Shown here piece after piece: positions 8,136 to 16,156 of a stretch of 64,000 nucleotides of DNA. Each line of letters opens with the position of its first letter. The first letter of the stretch is position 1. Origin of the DNA: JAJKIV01 sp036741775 (GTDB taxonomy: Bacteria; Gemmatimonadota; Gemmatimonadetes; Gemmatimonadales; Gemmatimonadaceae); contig DAINRQ010000023.1 in NCBI GenBank assembly GCA_036741775.1, positions 1-64,000 of the forward strand, given 5' to 3'. A program made the position numbers and the translations under genes. The notes below the pieces were generated by a model. The model was not told the origin of the DNA. It saw only the letters and a program-made list of their open reading frames with translations, and did no database searches.

Positions 8136-8792
8136 ATGCCCGAGTCTCTTACCACCTTGGAACGACGGGTATACCACTACCTGCTCGATTTCCTGGGAGA
8201 AAACACGTATCAGCCGAGCATTCGCGAGATCGGCAAGCGGTTTCGAATCAAGTCCACGAAAACCGTCTCCGACATCCTGCAATCGCTCGCTGACAAGGGC
8301 TACATCCAGCGTGATCCCGCGCGATCGCGCGGCGTCCGTTTGCTCGGCTACTCCACGGTCGGGCGCATGCAGCCGGTCCCATTCTACGGGAAGATCGCCG
8401 CGGGCGAGCCGATGCTCATTCCCGAGAATCGCGAACGCTTCATCACGCTCGATCGCGCGTTCGTGCCCAGTGAGGATTGCTTCTTCCTCCGCGTGTCCGG
8501 CGACAGCATGGTGGGGCGCGGCATCTTCGACCGCGACTTCGTCCTCGTGAACCCATCGGCGCGGGCCCACGACGGCGACATCATCGCTGCTCGCGTCGGC
8601 AGTGAGGCGACCGTGAAGACGCTGCAGCACCGCGGCGCCACGATCGTGCTGGAGCCTGCCAATCCCGACGAGCGCGAACTGGTCATCGGGCCCAACGACG
8701 ACTTCGCCGTGATCGGGACGATTGCCGCGGTGTTCCGGCCGTTCCACGACGCCGGCGATATGCCCGACGACGAACAACCACCCAGCCCCTGA
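8136..8792 (+). CDS. lexA: LexA repressor (S24 autoprotease)
   Basis: 218 residues. It represses SOS genes and self-cleaves when stimulated by RecA filaments on single-stranded DNA. The N-terminal winged helix (about 1-70) contains QPSIREIGKRFRIKSTKTVS. The cleavage site is Ala89-Gly90 (KIAAGEP). Catalytic Ser124 lies in SGDSMVGRG and Lys161 in EATVKTL, so the protease is intact. The C-terminal tail after the S24 domain is short and acidic. The gene is monocistronic, with its own promoter region upstream and a strong bidirectional hairpin downstream. Confidence 0.95.
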   Translation: MPESLTTLERRVYHYLLDFLGENTYQPSIREIGKRFRIKSTKTVSDILQSLADKGYIQRDPARSRGVRLLGYSTVGRMQPVPFYGKIAAGEPMLIPENRERFITLDRAFVPSEDCFFLRVSGDSMVGRGIFDRDFVLVNPSARAHDGDIIAARVGSEATVKTLQHRGATIVLEPANPDERELVIGPNDDFAVIGTIAAVFRPFHDAGDMPDDEQPPSP

Positions 8793-8798
8793 ACGCAG

Positions 8799-8827
8799 AC
8801 GACCCCGGCGCGAGGCGCCGGGGTCGT
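8799..8827. terminator. Bidirectional hairpin between lexA and the TonB-like gene
   Basis: A perfect 13-bp stem (8799-8811 with 8815-8827) with loop GAG lies between convergent genes. It starts 6 nt after the lexA stop. Confidence 0.75.
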
Positions 8828-8852
8828 TCAGCATCGCGGAGGAGCACAGCGA

Positions 8853-9809
8853 CTAGGGCGTGGCAGCCTCGGGCGCAGCGATCGTCTTTTGCTGCTTCGC
8901 CTTCTCCTCCTGTTGACGCTCGCGTTCCTTCCGCTCGCGCAGCGATTTCACGGCCTTCCGGAATTCCTGCTCGTTCATCGCACGCTGCGAGTGGAACTGA
9001 ATCTCGGCGCGCAGCGAAGCCATCTCGCGCTCGCGCCCTGCCGCGATCGGGTTTGCCTGCGGCAGGTTGAGCGGTAGGAGCGCGAGGAGCGGGAGCGGGA
9101 TGGAGACCTTACCCAGCCTGACGTATTGCTGGTCGATGCCATACTTCCGCCCGCCCTTCTCGACCGTCCAATCCCCACGCTCGAACTTGTTCGGCGTATA
9201 ACCCAGCGCCGCCAGCGAGTCGCGGGCGCGCGCGATTCCAGCGAAGACCGCGCTGTCCATCCGCGCGTCGGCCGACTTGGGAGCACTCACTACGTCTGCC
9301 TCGGGCACCCAGATCCGCGGGTCCGAGTACGACGGGCGAATTCCCTTCGTGGGTCCGCCCCGTCCGATGAGCGGCCCCGTGCCCTCATCGTCGCCTGTCG
9401 CGGGCCTCGGCGGGGCTGCCGGGTCTACCGGCGGAAGGGTGGATGGGACTTCGGACGGCGCCACCACCGGCGGTGCGACGCTGTTCGTAGTGGTCTCCGG
9501 TCGTCCGTTCCCGCCACTGCGGCCTGGGCCCGGTGTGGTCTCGGACTGAGGCAAGGCGAGGAAGCTGATCCGTTCTGGCCGGATCGGCTCTTCCTGGTCC
9601 GCGAAGATCGAGAGGAATGGATACGGCATCATGATGACGCGAATGAGCGCCGCGCCGATGACGACGTGCAGGGCGATCGAGAGCGCCACCGTCCCGGCCG
9701 GACGGCGCGGTTTGCGCTCGCGATCTCGCTTCGGGTAGGGCCGGCGAGGCCCCTTGGTCTTCCCCGTTGCGTCCGTCGTCGGTTGAGTCAGCGATCCTCC
9801 AATCTCCAA
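8853..9809 (-). CDS. Membrane-anchored proline-rich protein, TonB-like layout
   Basis: 318 residues. A very basic N-terminus (PRRPYPKRDRERKPRRP) is followed by one membrane helix (about 42-62) and a long Pro/Gly/Thr-rich linker. The C-terminal part has no clear TonB-C fold and ends in a charged coiled coil (EFRKAVKSLRERKERERQQE). The layout resembles an inner-membrane protein spanning the periplasm, but the function is unknown. The gene follows the FAH-family gene on the same strand after 93 nt of featureless sequence. Confidence 0.72.
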   Translation of the reverse strand: MEIGGSLTQPTTDATGKTKGPRRPYPKRDRERKPRRPAGTVALSIALHVVIGAALIRVIMMPYPFLSIFADQEEPIRPERISFLALPQSETTPGPGRSGGNGRPETTTNSVAPPVVAPSEVPSTLPPVDPAAPPRPATGDDEGTGPLIGRGGPTKGIRPSYSDPRIWVPEADVVSAPKSADARMDSAVFAGIARARDSLAALGYTPNKFERGDWTVEKGGRKYGIDQQYVRLGKVSIPLPLLALLPLNLPQANPIAAGREREMASLRAEIQFHSQRAMNEQEFRKAVKSLRERKERERQQEEKAKQQKTIAAPEAATP

Positions 9810-9902
9810 TGCGTCCCGGTGGCCACCGAGGGCTTATAGCCCGCCTGTGATGCCGGAGTTCCCAGGATAGCCGTTCCGCACTGCTCGCGCCACCGCAGCG
9901 CC

Positions 9903-10535
9903 CTATTCTCCGGGTACGGGCGCTGGTGCCACCGGATTCGAAACCATACTCATCCCAACAACTTCGACCTCGACGATGTCGCCTGCCGAGAGCCTGCCGA
10001 CCCCGGCCGGTGTCCCGGTAGCGATGAGGTCCCAGGGCTCGAGCGTCATGATGTTCGAGATATAGGCAATGAGGAACGGAATGGAGAACGCCATGTCGGT
10101 GCTTCGTCCCCGCTGGCGTTCCTGGCCGTTGACCCGTGTGACGACCTCGAGCGCGGTCAGATCCGCGTCACCCATCATGGGCCGCCCGACCGCGCAGAAC
10201 GTGTCGAACCCCTTCGCCCGCGTCCACTGGCCATCGCGGCGCTGAAGATCCCGCGCGGTGACGTCGTTGATGGCCACGATCCCCGCGATCCCGTCGACAG
10301 CGTCCGCCTCGGTGACGTGACGCATTCGTCGCCCGATCACGACGCCGATCTCGCCCTCGAACTCTACCTGCTCCGACTGCGGAGGCAGCACGATCGATTC
10401 GCCACCCGCGATGAGACTCGACGGCGGCTTGAGAAAGAGGAGTGGCTCGCTCGGCATCTCGTTGCCGAGCTCGCGCGCGTGCTCGAGGTAATTGCGGCCG
10501 ACGCAGACGATCTTCGAAGGGCGTTGGGCGAGCAT
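9903..10535 (-). CDS. Fumarylacetoacetate hydrolase-family protein
   Basis: 210 residues starting at ATG 10535 (MLAQRPSKIVCVGRNYLEHA), which places it 29 nt after dinG; a longer frame would overlap dinG. Family marks are KIVCVGRNYLEHA, FEGEIGVVIG (metal-binding Glu pair), INDVTARDLQ, KGFDTFCAVGR and ATGTPAGVG. Members hydrolyse or decarboxylate 1,3-dicarbonyl acids (acylpyruvate, fumarylpyruvate, oxaloacetate) with Mg/Mn; the exact substrate is not evident. No other aromatic degradation gene is near, so a housekeeping oxaloacetate or acylpyruvate role is more likely. Confidence 0.9.
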   Translation of the reverse strand: MLAQRPSKIVCVGRNYLEHARELGNEMPSEPLLFLKPPSSLIAGGESIVLPPQSEQVEFEGEIGVVIGRRMRHVTEADAVDGIAGIVAINDVTARDLQRRDGQWTRAKGFDTFCAVGRPMMGDADLTALEVVTRVNGQERQRGRSTDMAFSIPFLIAYISNIMTLEPWDLIATGTPAGVGRLSAGDIVEVEVVGMSMVSNPVAPAPVPGE

Positions 10536-10564
10536 GCGGTGTCGAAGTGAGAGGGTCGATCGGG

Positions 10565-13138
10565 TCAGCCGGGGCCCGCGGATTGGTAGAACGCCTGAAC
10601 GTGCTCGAGCACTGAAGCCCACGCCCCCACGAGCCGCCGCGCCGGCGGCAGCGCCTCGAGCAGCGTTCGTCCGTACGACTTGCTGATGACGCGCGGGTCC
10701 ACGAGAACGATGACGCCGCGGTCGGTGGCCGTGCGGATCAGGCGCCCGAACCCCTGCTTGAGGCGCAGCGACGCGTGCGGGAGCATGTACTGACGAAACG
10801 CGTCGCCACCGCGGCGTTCGATCGACTCGCAGTGCGCGGCCGTCACGGGCTCGCTCGGGACCTTGAACGGCAACTTCGTGATGACGAGCCCACGCAACGC
10901 CCGTCCCGGCACATCCACCCCCTCCCAGAAGCTCGCCGTCCCGACCAGGACGGCCCGCTCGCTCTCCCGGAATCGCGAGAGGAGCGAGTCGCGTGCGTCG
11001 TCGCCATGGACGAGCAGGGGCCAGCGCCGTTCGATGCCACGCGCGCGAAGCTCGGACGCAACGAGTCGCACGTCACGATGGCTCGTGGCGAGGATGAAGA
11101 TCCCGCCGTCGGACGCCGTAGCGACATCGAGCGCGACTCGGACGACGAACTGGATATGCCCCACTGCATCAACGTTCGGTAACGGCGCGTTCGTCGGCAC
11201 CGCGAGCTTGGCGTTGGTCGGGAAATCGAACGGCGACGGGTAGAGTGCCGTCTCGGGGGTCAGCTCGTGGTCGTCGAGGCCGAGCCGGCGGCTGAGGAAG
11301 TCGAACCGCTGCTCGGCCGCAAGCGTCGCACTCGTGACCACCGCGGTTTTCACACGACGAAACAGATCCTCGCGCAGGACGGGAGCGAGGTCGAGCGGAA
11401 CCGACGTGACGGCGAGGTTGCGCTCCTTTCCGCGAACTTCGATCCAGCGGACTGCAGCATCCGCCTCATCGCTCGGGCGCAAGGTGCGGCGAAGGGCGTC
11501 GCCCGCATTCTGCATGCGCCGCGTGACCCCGCGAAGCTCGTTGAGCATGGGCGCGAGCGATTCGGCCCGCGCCTCGTCGGTCTCGAGACGCTCGCGCACG
11601 ACGCGCAGCCCGTCCTGCAGCAGCTCGATCTCTCCGAGGAGCTCGGTCAGCGCCATATCGAGCCCGCTCCGCCAGATGCGATGACGGGAGAAGTCGTCGG
11701 TGAGCCGCAGCACCGGCGTTCCGGTCTCATCGAGGAGCGTGGCGAGCAGGTCGAACACGAGTCCCGCGCGATCGCGCGCGGCCAGTGCCGCGGGGGCGAG
11801 CTTTGTCGCGGCGAGGTCCATGCTCGCGATGCTCAGCAGATCCTTGCCCTCGGACAGCTTTGCCATGAGGGCGGGCAGGAGTCCTTTTCCCGTACGGTCG
11901 AGGCGCGCGAACAGGCGTTGGAGCGACCGGCGGGTTACCGTCGCCCCGAGGTGTGCCGCGGCTGCGTCTTCGATGTGGTGCCCTTCGTCGATGACCAGGC
12001 GCGCGTACGCAGGAAGAACAGCGGCATCCTCCCAGTTCTGTGAGATGCGGCGCACCGCCACGTCCGACATGAGGAGATGATGGTTCACGACGATCACGTC
12101 GGCCTGCGCCGCTTTCCGCCGCGCGGCGAACAGGAAGCAGCGGTCGTAGTGCGGGCATCGAATACGCTGGCACAGATCAGGCTCGGCCGATACCTCGTCC
12201 CAGAGCTCGGCGCGTGGCGGGGCCGGCAGGTCGCTCAGCGACCCGTCGGTCGTACGCTCCGCCCACGCGGTGAGCGCGGCGAGCTCGTTGCCTAACGAAT
12301 CGTCGAACAGGGCGGTGCCAGTCGACTGCGCCTGCTCGAGTCGCATCAAGCAGAGGTAGTTCCGCCACCCCTTGAGCAGCGCGAATCGGACCGGCTGATC
12401 GGCGAGCGCGCGGGCGAGGAACGGGAGGTCCTTCCCCACGAGCTGCTCCTGCAGGTTGATCGTGTTCGTCGACACGACCGTGCGTTCGCCGTTCGCGGCC
12501 GCCCACCGTAGGGCGGGAATCAGGTAGCCGAGTGATTTTCCGATCCCGGTTCCGGCCTCGAGCAATCCGATCCCACCGTCGTTGTACAGCCGCGCGATGG
12601 TCGTCGCGAGCGCGCGCTGCGACGGCCGGTCCTCGTAACGTGGGAGCAGTCGTGCGACCGGGCCTCCGGGCCCGAGGTCGCTGTCGATCGCGGAGGTCGC
12701 GAGCAGCGTCTCGGTCCGCACGCGCGGGACCTCGACCACGACATACAGCTCGCGCGCGTCGTTATCGATGATGCCGAAGCCGATTCCTTCCTCGTGGATG
12801 CGCGCCGCGACCTGGTAATCGGCCTCGGACGGCTCCAGCACGCCCGACGGGTGATTGTGAACGAGCATCTCGCCACGCTGCGCGAATCCCGGGAGCGCGA
12901 GCACACTGGTCACGTCGCCGCGAGCGACGACGCGTGCGGTGCGCAGCTGCCCATCCTCGTCGATGGTACAGACGAAGCACACCTCGCGGCCGCCGGCCAA
13001 CCGAATGGCCGCGCGCATGGCGCCAGCCGCCTGGGAGGCGAGGCGTGTCTGTTGGGGCGCCGAAACGACGGACGACGAGGGCGGCGGGGGAGGCACGGGC
13101 GAAAAATACGTCGAGGACTCCCGTGCCGCCCGCATCAT
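10565..13138 (-). CDS. DinG/XPD-family helicase with N-terminal RadC-like JAB domain
   Basis: 857 residues. After a Pro-rich start, residues about 40-140 form a JAB/RadC-like domain with HNHPSG (94-99), PSEAD and an upstream Glu in GREVCFV, so the JAMM metal motif appears complete. The helicase follows: Walker A AGTGIGKS (195-202), four Cys spaced as in 4Fe-4S helicases (near 263, 323, 328, 334), VIDEGHH (DEAH box) and QGFGRLIR (motif VI). DinG unwinds 5'-3' and resolves R-loops and D-loops. The JAB fusion is unusual. The gene starts 7 nt after the amidotransferase-like gene, so it is part of the long minus-strand operon. Confidence 0.9.
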   Translation of the reverse strand: MMRAARESSTYFSPVPPPPPSSSVVSAPQQTRLASQAAGAMRAAIRLAGGREVCFVCTIDEDGQLRTARVVARGDVTSVLALPGFAQRGEMLVHNHPSGVLEPSEADYQVAARIHEEGIGFGIIDNDARELYVVVEVPRVRTETLLATSAIDSDLGPGGPVARLLPRYEDRPSQRALATTIARLYNDGGIGLLEAGTGIGKSLGYLIPALRWAAANGERTVVSTNTINLQEQLVGKDLPFLARALADQPVRFALLKGWRNYLCLMRLEQAQSTGTALFDDSLGNELAALTAWAERTTDGSLSDLPAPPRAELWDEVSAEPDLCQRIRCPHYDRCFLFAARRKAAQADVIVVNHHLLMSDVAVRRISQNWEDAAVLPAYARLVIDEGHHIEDAAAAHLGATVTRRSLQRLFARLDRTGKGLLPALMAKLSEGKDLLSIASMDLAATKLAPAALAARDRAGLVFDLLATLLDETGTPVLRLTDDFSRHRIWRSGLDMALTELLGEIELLQDGLRVVRERLETDEARAESLAPMLNELRGVTRRMQNAGDALRRTLRPSDEADAAVRWIEVRGKERNLAVTSVPLDLAPVLREDLFRRVKTAVVTSATLAAEQRFDFLSRRLGLDDHELTPETALYPSPFDFPTNAKLAVPTNAPLPNVDAVGHIQFVVRVALDVATASDGGIFILATSHRDVRLVASELRARGIERRWPLLVHGDDARDSLLSRFRESERAVLVGTASFWEGVDVPGRALRGLVITKLPFKVPSEPVTAAHCESIERRGGDAFRQYMLPHASLRLKQGFGRLIRTATDRGVIVLVDPRVISKSYGRTLLEALPPARRLVGAWASVLEHVQAFYQSAGPG

Positions 13139-13145
13139 TCTGTTG

Positions 13146-14441
13146 CTACGTCTTGAGCGGCTTCTTTTTCGCGGCCGGGAAGAGCACGTTGTTGAGGATC
13201 AGACGGTAACCCGGGGACGTCGGGTGCAGCGCCAGGTCGGTTGGCGCGTTCCCGATGTTGTGCTGCGGATCCTCGGGGTCGTGCCCGCCAAGGTAGGTGT
13301 ACGACCCCTTCCCGTAGTCGCCGTGAATGTACTTCACCCACGGCGCGCCCTCCTCGTACGCCAGCACCGTCACGCCTGGCTTGATCGTCGTCTTCGTGAA
13401 GCTCGTCGTCACGCCGTAGTAATCGGGGATCACCGTGCGGTGGTCCTGCACGAGCATCGTGGCCACCGGGTCGAACTTGGCGGAGAACGCGAACAGGGTG
13501 AACTGCCCGAGCGGCTGCCGGCGCGCGGGGACGTTCACCTGATGCCCGTCGATGTTGCTCATGGAGTTCGTGAACGGCGACTGCTCGACGTGCACGTCAC
13601 GGAACGCCATCGCCCGCTTCCAGTCCATCTTCGCGTCGACGTCCTCGTCGATCGGCGTGCCGTCGGCATACGCCGCGGCGATATCCGCGTTATGCGCGGC
13701 GATCGCGAGCTCGAGGGTTTCCGTCGCGCCGCACATCGCGAACAGGAACCCGCCGCCCTCGACGTACTGACGAATCCGTTCGGCGACAGATTTCTTCAGC
13801 GCCGGAATGGACGCGAAGCCGAGCCGCTTCGCCGCCTCGAGGTTGCGCTCGCGCTGCTCCACGAACCACGCCGCATCGCGGAAGCCGAGGTAGAGCTTGT
13901 TGAGCTGGCCGGTGAAATCCTCGTGGAACAAGTGCAACCAGTCGTATTTCGGCAGCTCTCCATTCATGACCTCGTCGTCCCACACGTTCGTGTACTCGAT
14001 GCCGGCGTAGCGCAGCGCGAGTGTCACCGCATCGCCCCACGGAGGCGCGTTGGGCGGCGTGTAGATCGCGATCTTCGGCGCCTTCTCGAGCGTCACCGCG
14101 TCCATGTTGCCCGCGGCGACCTCGGCGCGGATTTGTTGCACGCGTGCGTTGTCGATGGGCTCGAACGTGATGCCGTCCAGCGTCGCGCGGCGTCTCAACT
14201 CCGCCTCGTCAGGCAGCAGGAACGAGCCGCCGCGATAGTTGATGAACCATTCGGCCTTGTTCGCTGCCTTGAGGGCGTTGAACGTCAGGCCATAGGCCTT
14301 GAGATGGTTCTGCTGCGCATCGTCCATGGGGATGAGCAGATGCTGCGCGCGGGCACTGGATGTGGAGACGCCGAGGCCCGTCATCACGCAGAGCGTGGTC
14401 ACGAAGCGCCGAAAAGTCTGACGGAGAGGTCGTGTCGTCAT
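13146..14441 (-). CDS. Secreted amidotransferase-like protein (often annotated asparagine synthetase B)
   Basis: 431 residues with a basic N-terminus and signal-like helix ending near SSARAQ. The mature start HLLIPMDDAQQNHLKAYGLT matches a periplasmic family commonly mislabelled asparagine synthetase B. A class I glutamine-amidotransferase-like core is suggested by IAIYTPPNAPPWGDAV and GGFLFAMCGATETLE, where the Cys could be a nucleophile. No ATP-dependent synthetase domain is present, so asparagine synthesis is unlikely. The start ATG overlaps the stop of the TPR gene (ATGA, 14438-14441). Sharing an operon with a DUF4159 gene, another GATase-like fold, hints at a common envelope function. 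Confidence 0.78.
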   Translation of the reverse strand: MTTRPLRQTFRRFVTTLCVMTGLGVSTSSARAQHLLIPMDDAQQNHLKAYGLTFNALKAANKAEWFINYRGGSFLLPDEAELRRRATLDGITFEPIDNARVQQIRAEVAAGNMDAVTLEKAPKIAIYTPPNAPPWGDAVTLALRYAGIEYTNVWDDEVMNGELPKYDWLHLFHEDFTGQLNKLYLGFRDAAWFVEQRERNLEAAKRLGFASIPALKKSVAERIRQYVEGGGFLFAMCGATETLELAIAAHNADIAAAYADGTPIDEDVDAKMDWKRAMAFRDVHVEQSPFTNSMSNIDGHQVNVPARRQPLGQFTLFAFSAKFDPVATMLVQDHRTVIPDYYGVTTSFTKTTIKPGVTVLAYEEGAPWVKYIHGDYGKGSYTYLGGHDPEDPQHNIGNAPTDLALHPTSPGYRLILNNVLFPAAKKKPLKT

Positions 14442-16156
14442 GAGGATGGAACACTCTGTCGGGCGAGGTCGAGCTCGCGGCGCGCCTGTGGGACGAGCGC
14501 GCTGCGCGGGTACGTGAGAATCATATGCTCGAGGCGCTGAACTGCTCCCGCATTATCGCCTCGGCGGCGCAGGATACGAGCCCACTCGAGCTCGGCTTCC
14601 GCTGCCTCCGGCGCCGTCGTGTGTTCTGCCACACGCTGCCACAATCCCAGCGCTGTGGTGTCGTCGCCGCGGACCGCGACAATGCGCGCGGCTGCGGCGA
14701 GCAGGAGTGGGGCAGCACCTGGAACCTTCTGTGCGGCCGAGTCGAGTGTGGCGACAGCCGCCACGGTGTCGCCGCGCGCGAGCGCGAGGAACGCAGCGCC
14801 CACGGCGGGCGCGCTATCCGCTGTGGTTCGTCCTAACAGCGCGAGGGCCAGCAAGAGGTCGGGATTGGTCTCGCTCGTTCGCTTGAGGATGCGACGCGCG
14901 CTCCGCAGGTCGCCCTCGTAGAGCGCGATCCACCCCATCGTGCGGTCCTCGTCGTCGCCGTCCGCGGTGTTGCCCAGGGCTGCCCGTGCTTTCGCGAGGT
15001 CACCGGCTCGCACCCAGCCCCACGCCGCCATGCGGACGAGCCGCACGCGAGCAAGCGAGTCGAGTCGAGGGGTGTTTGCCGCGATGAGTGCCTCGGCTTC
15101 ACTCGCTCGCCCAAGCGCGCTGAGGGCGCGCACGCGGACCGGAAGCACCTGCCGCGCGCTCTCGTCGTCGGTGGCATCCGCGAACGGCTCGAGCAACGTA
15201 ATGGCCGACGCGGGATCGCCTCCGCTCAGCGCATCGTTCGCGGCACGCACCGCGAGCTCACGCGATGGCTTCCGTGCGAGCGCCGCGGCAAACGCGTCGC
15301 GCGCCACGAGCCACGCGCTGGACGCCTCCGCCTCGTCACCGTATTCGGTCCAGGCGATGACGGCGCTGTCGGTCGGGGGGAGGTCGCGCAGCGCCTGCCA
15401 CCCGGCCCGTGCGGAGCCCCACCGAAGCTCGAGTAGCGCGAGCGCCTTCCGCGCGGCCACGTGCGCAGGGGGCGCCCTGAACGCGTCACGGATCGCCGGG
15501 CGGAGCGAGTCGGGTGTGGGGAACAACGAGTAGACGGCCGCCTGATCCAGGTACGGAGAGACGACGAGTGCTTCCCGCCAGCTCCGGGCCGAGAGCTCCC
15601 AGAGCCCGGTCGCCGCACGCAACTGTGCCATCTCGACGGTGATGTCGCGCGTGCCGCCTAACGCCCGCTGCGCGCGCTGCAGCACGGTGTCGGCGCTCGC
15701 GGCACGGCCGTCATCGAGCAGGAGCCGGGCGTATTCGCGGTACGGAGCAGCCTCGGCGGGCATGAGCTGGACCCAGCGCTCGAACGCCGCCGCCGCGGCG
15801 TCATCCCGGTTCAGATACGAGAGCGTTCGCAGTTGAATCGTGCGCAGCATGGGCTCTCGCGGCCGCTTCCCGATGAGCGAGTCGATGAGCGGCAGAACGG
15901 AATCCCGCTTCCCCAGCTCGTCGTAGATGCGCTCGATCCCGAGGATCGAGGCGGTGAGTGACTCGTCGATGGCCGCGCGATACGCGGCGAGGGCCTCGCG
16001 CCACTTGCCGGCCTGCTCCAACTCCATCGCCTTCATGGGCAGGCTCGACTCGGCCTGCGCTCGCGCCGGTCTTGGCGCGAGCGCCATCACGGCGATCGGG
16101 AACGCGAGCGCGATGCGCCGGACTCTCCGTAGCGCGTCGCTACGGCTTCTCCGCAT
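14438..16156 (-). CDS. Secreted TPR-like repeat protein
   Basis: 572 residues from ATG 16156 (MRRSRSDALRRVRRIALAF). The frame extends upstream, but that part is antiparallel reading inside the DUF4175 gene. The signal peptide ends at PARAQA. The remainder is almost entirely Ala/Leu/Arg-rich helix pairs (for example AMELEQAGKWREALAAYRAA) typical of tetratricopeptide solenoids. It would act as a periplasmic scaffold. It overlaps the DUF4175 stop by 17 nt and the next start by 4 nt, implying coupled translation. Confidence 0.82.
   Translation of the reverse strand: MRRSRSDALRRVRRIALAFPIAVMALAPRPARAQAESSLPMKAMELEQAGKWREALAAYRAAIDESLTASILGIERIYDELGKRDSVLPLIDSLIGKRPREPMLRTIQLRTLSYLNRDDAAAAAFERWVQLMPAEAAPYREYARLLLDDGRAASADTVLQRAQRALGGTRDITVEMAQLRAATGLWELSARSWREALVVSPYLDQAAVYSLFPTPDSLRPAIRDAFRAPPAHVAARKALALLELRWGSARAGWQALRDLPPTDSAVIAWTEYGDEAEASSAWLVARDAFAAALARKPSRELAVRAANDALSGGDPASAITLLEPFADATDDESARQVLPVRVRALSALGRASEAEALIAANTPRLDSLARVRLVRMAAWGWVRAGDLAKARAALGNTADGDDEDRTMGWIALYEGDLRSARRILKRTSETNPDLLLALALLGRTTADSAPAVGAAFLALARGDTVAAVATLDSAAQKVPGAAPLLLAAAARIVAVRGDDTTALGLWQRVAEHTTAPEAAEAELEWARILRRRGDNAGAVQRLEHMILTYPRSALVPQARRELDLARQSVPSS

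Noticed and set aside
12939..14540. 533-codon plus-strand frame over dinG and the amidotransferase-like gene
   Set aside because: Antisense to two supported genes and lacking any recognisable motif.
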